DNA from: Eutreptiella sp. 'Long Island Sound 2002'
Lineage: Eukaryota > Euglenozoa > Euglenophyceae > Eutreptiales > Eutreptiaceae
Assembly: GCA_964036045.1 (NCBI GenBank)
Contig: OZ038385.1
Coordinates: 29,387,306-29,451,305, forward strand
Direction: 5' to 3'
Length of the DNA: 64,000 nt
This document shows, one piece after another, positions 62,650 through 64,000 of this stretch. Under the pieces are notes generated by a model. It did not search any database and was not told where the DNA came from. It was given only the letters and a program-made list of their open reading frames with translations. The position numbers and the translations under genes were made by a program. How positions within the stretch are numbered: position 1 is the stretch's first letter; each line of letters begins with the position of its first letter.

Positions 62650-64000
62650 ATACTGGCGCAACACGGCGTCTCCACCTCCGTGGGCACTGGCATCTGGGCC
62701 CAGCTACAACTCCTCCTACCGCACCACACACACGCCATCCTGACAAACCACCACTGCGATCAACAGTGGCCACTCGTGGCCACACACACCGACATCCACC
62801 GACACCCGGCAGGAGAGGTGGACACCCTGCGCCTCGTGGGGGCCACCGTCACCATAGTGTATATCACCCCAACACAGATGAAGATCATGGCCCAATGCGA
62901 CGCCCACCACGCCCCGTTCCTTTCCGACCCACAATGGCCAGCACGCCACGTCTTCCAAGCGTACCTCCGCGCATGTGCTACGAAGTCAGGGCGCGACATG
63001 CCGGGGCCCAAGGACATCGACACGGCGTACACAGCCTTCCAGCGCCAGCACCCCCGGCCCCGCCCGAGCGAGCACGAGACCCCCAACGACAGCGGCACGA
63101 CGCAGGAGGAGCCCACCCCGTCAGCCGAAGGCTGGACACCAGCCACCATCCTGCCACTAGCACCAAACGGCCACAAACATGCTACCCGCACTGTCCAGCG
63201 ACACCATGCCCCCTGGTCCATCCCCAAACACAATGCACCGGAGACCGATGTACCACCAGTCAGACACAGTGACCTGGGCATACCACGCACGTGCTGGCAC
63301 TGCGGCCCGGCAGCCCTCGACACTCCCTGGCCCCTGCTTCACCTCATCTCCACCCACTACCACACCCCCACCGCCGCCGCCACCGCCGACCAGCAGGCAT
63401 GGCTCTCCCCCTGGTTTCGCACGGTACCCCCAGACCACCCGGCGCACGTAGCCTGGACCCGAACACCCACGGCGACATGGACGTTCACCAACGAGCGGGC
63501 AGACCCGGACAGCGTGGCCATAGAGTACGACCGCTGCGACCCGCACCGAGCAGGACCTCACGAGGCACCCATGCGCCCCCTACAGCACAAATGCCCCACC
63601 CTCCGCGGCGACAGAGACGACAAGGAGCGGCGACAGACGATCACGTGCCAGAAGTTCCACCCCAATACGGGATACCTCTTGCACCTGATGTACGCGTATA
63701 TCACCCAGGGGCGCCCAGACAGGGGCCTCCTCCGCCTCACCCCACGAGCCCAGGCCATCATCACCCAGGGGATAGGCGTCTATGCAGCGCCACTACTGCA
63801 ACCCACGCAAATCACCGCCGGAACCGCCAAGGGGAACCCCATCTACGTCTATCACCCAACAGCAATTGCCCGCCTACCCGTACCCAGCGACACCGACATC
63901 ATCTACTTCACTGACGCATCCGGCACCCAGCAACGCACCCCGGCGGTCGGTTGCGCCTCCGTGCGCATCACCCGGCACGCGGAGGGCCTCCACGTGGAAC
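62650..64000 (+). CDS. LINE copy 2 ORF2 continuation: connection and RNase H, cut by window end
   Basis: The frame of the RT continues after the TAG with no further stop to the last base. First ATG at 62,878. Contains IWAQLQLLLPHHTHAIL, a CX2C pair in RTCWHCGPAALD, TWTFTNERADPDSVAIEYDR, and the RNase H first motif IIYFTDASG (Asp at 63,913-63,915). It lacks the 1-bp deletion that breaks copy 1. By comparison with copy 1 another roughly 500 residues, including the Cys/His motif, follow outside the window. Confidence 0.82.
   Translation, partial: MLAQHGVSTSVGTGIWAQLQLLLPHHTHAILTNHHCDQQWPLVATHTDIHRHPAGEVDTLRLVGATVTIVYITPTQMKIMAQCDAHHAPFLSDPQWPARHVFQAYLRACATKSGRDMPGPKDIDTAYTAFQRQHPRPRPSEHETPNDSGTTQEEPTPSAEGWTPATILPLAPNGHKHATRTVQRHHAPWSIPKHNAPETDVPPVRHSDLGIPRTCWHCGPAALDTPWPLLHLISTHYHTPTAAATADQQAWLSPWFRTVPPDHPAHVAWTRTPTATWTFTNERADPDSVAIEYDRCDPHRAGPHEAPMRPLQHKCPTLRGDRDDKERRQTITCQKFHPNTGYLLHLMYAYITQGRPDRGLLRLTPRAQAIITQGIGVYAAPLLQPTQITAGTAKGNPIYVYHPTAIARLPVPSDTDIIYFTDASGTQQRTPAVGCASVRITRHAEGLHVE

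Larger units (their letters stand above)
49647..64000 (+). mobile_element. Giant LINE copy 2, 5' 14.4 kb, continues beyond the window
   Basis: Plus-strand copy, closely similar to copy 1: 65-bp array, 64-bp array, shortened leader, ORF1, ORF2. The window ends inside RNase H, so the 3' end and target duplication cannot be seen. The two copies point away from each other, their 5' arrays facing across the Ty3-C/DIRS segment. It contains a 304-bp insertion absent from copy 1. Confidence 0.88.

Overview
This is eukaryotic DNA and, as far as I can see, consists entirely of nested mobile elements: no host gene, rRNA gene, CRISPR array or bacterial-type operon is visible. The chromodomain Ty3 elements, DIRS element, very long GC-rich non-LTR retrotransposon and possible spliceosomal intron fit a repeat-rich protist or algal nuclear genome. 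An alveolate is possible, but the sequence does not let me name the organism.

Layout. The outermost element is a Ty3/gypsy chromovirus, 'Ty3-A/C'. Its 5' LTR (91-883), gag (977-3466) and first protease codons lie at the left. The rest of pol is at 41,010-43,546 and 48,519-49,646. Three insertions split it. (1) LINE copy 1 lies on the minus strand at 3,558-41,009 and is bracketed by a 16-bp target duplication at the protease DTG codons. (2) A DIRS-like tyrosine-recombinase retrotransposon lies at 43,547-48,518 and has no target duplication. (3) LINE copy 2 lies on the plus strand from 49,647 and runs off the window. LINE copy 1 is itself interrupted by a full-length second chromovirus, Ty3-B (8,703-22,818), with 797-bp LTRs, a 5-bp TGGTG duplication, an initiator-Met primer site and a purine tract. 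Ty3-B pol is in turn split by a 2.7-kb DNA transposon (14,536-17,266). That transposon carries no transposase but encodes a TET/JBP-like 2-oxoglutarate dioxygenase and an acidic protein. LINE copy 2 contains a 304-bp SINE-like insertion (54,841-55,144).

The most unusual object is the LINE. With Ty3-B removed, copy 1 is about 23.3 kb, several times the usual LINE length. In element orientation it has: a 65-bp minisatellite; a seven-unit 64-bp hairpin array; a long low-complexity leader; ORF1; ORF2 (APE-type endonuclease, reverse transcriptase, RNase H, Cys/His motif); an unrecognised ORF3 frame of about 1,550 codons; the same 65-bp minisatellite again; and a (CTAC)n tail. The two copies lie head to head and form a huge inverted repeat around the Ty3-C/DIRS centre.

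Expression logic. LINE ORF1 and ORF2 are in one frame, separated by UGA-CGG followed 8 nt later by a perfect 6-bp hairpin, identical in both copies. Ty3-B gag and pol are also in one frame, separated by UGA-CGG, and pol has no ATG before its protease motif. Both therefore look like stop-codon readthrough fusions. Nearly all reading frames carry nonsense or frameshift damage, so most copies look inactive. The DIRS element and the pol of Ty3-B are the best preserved.
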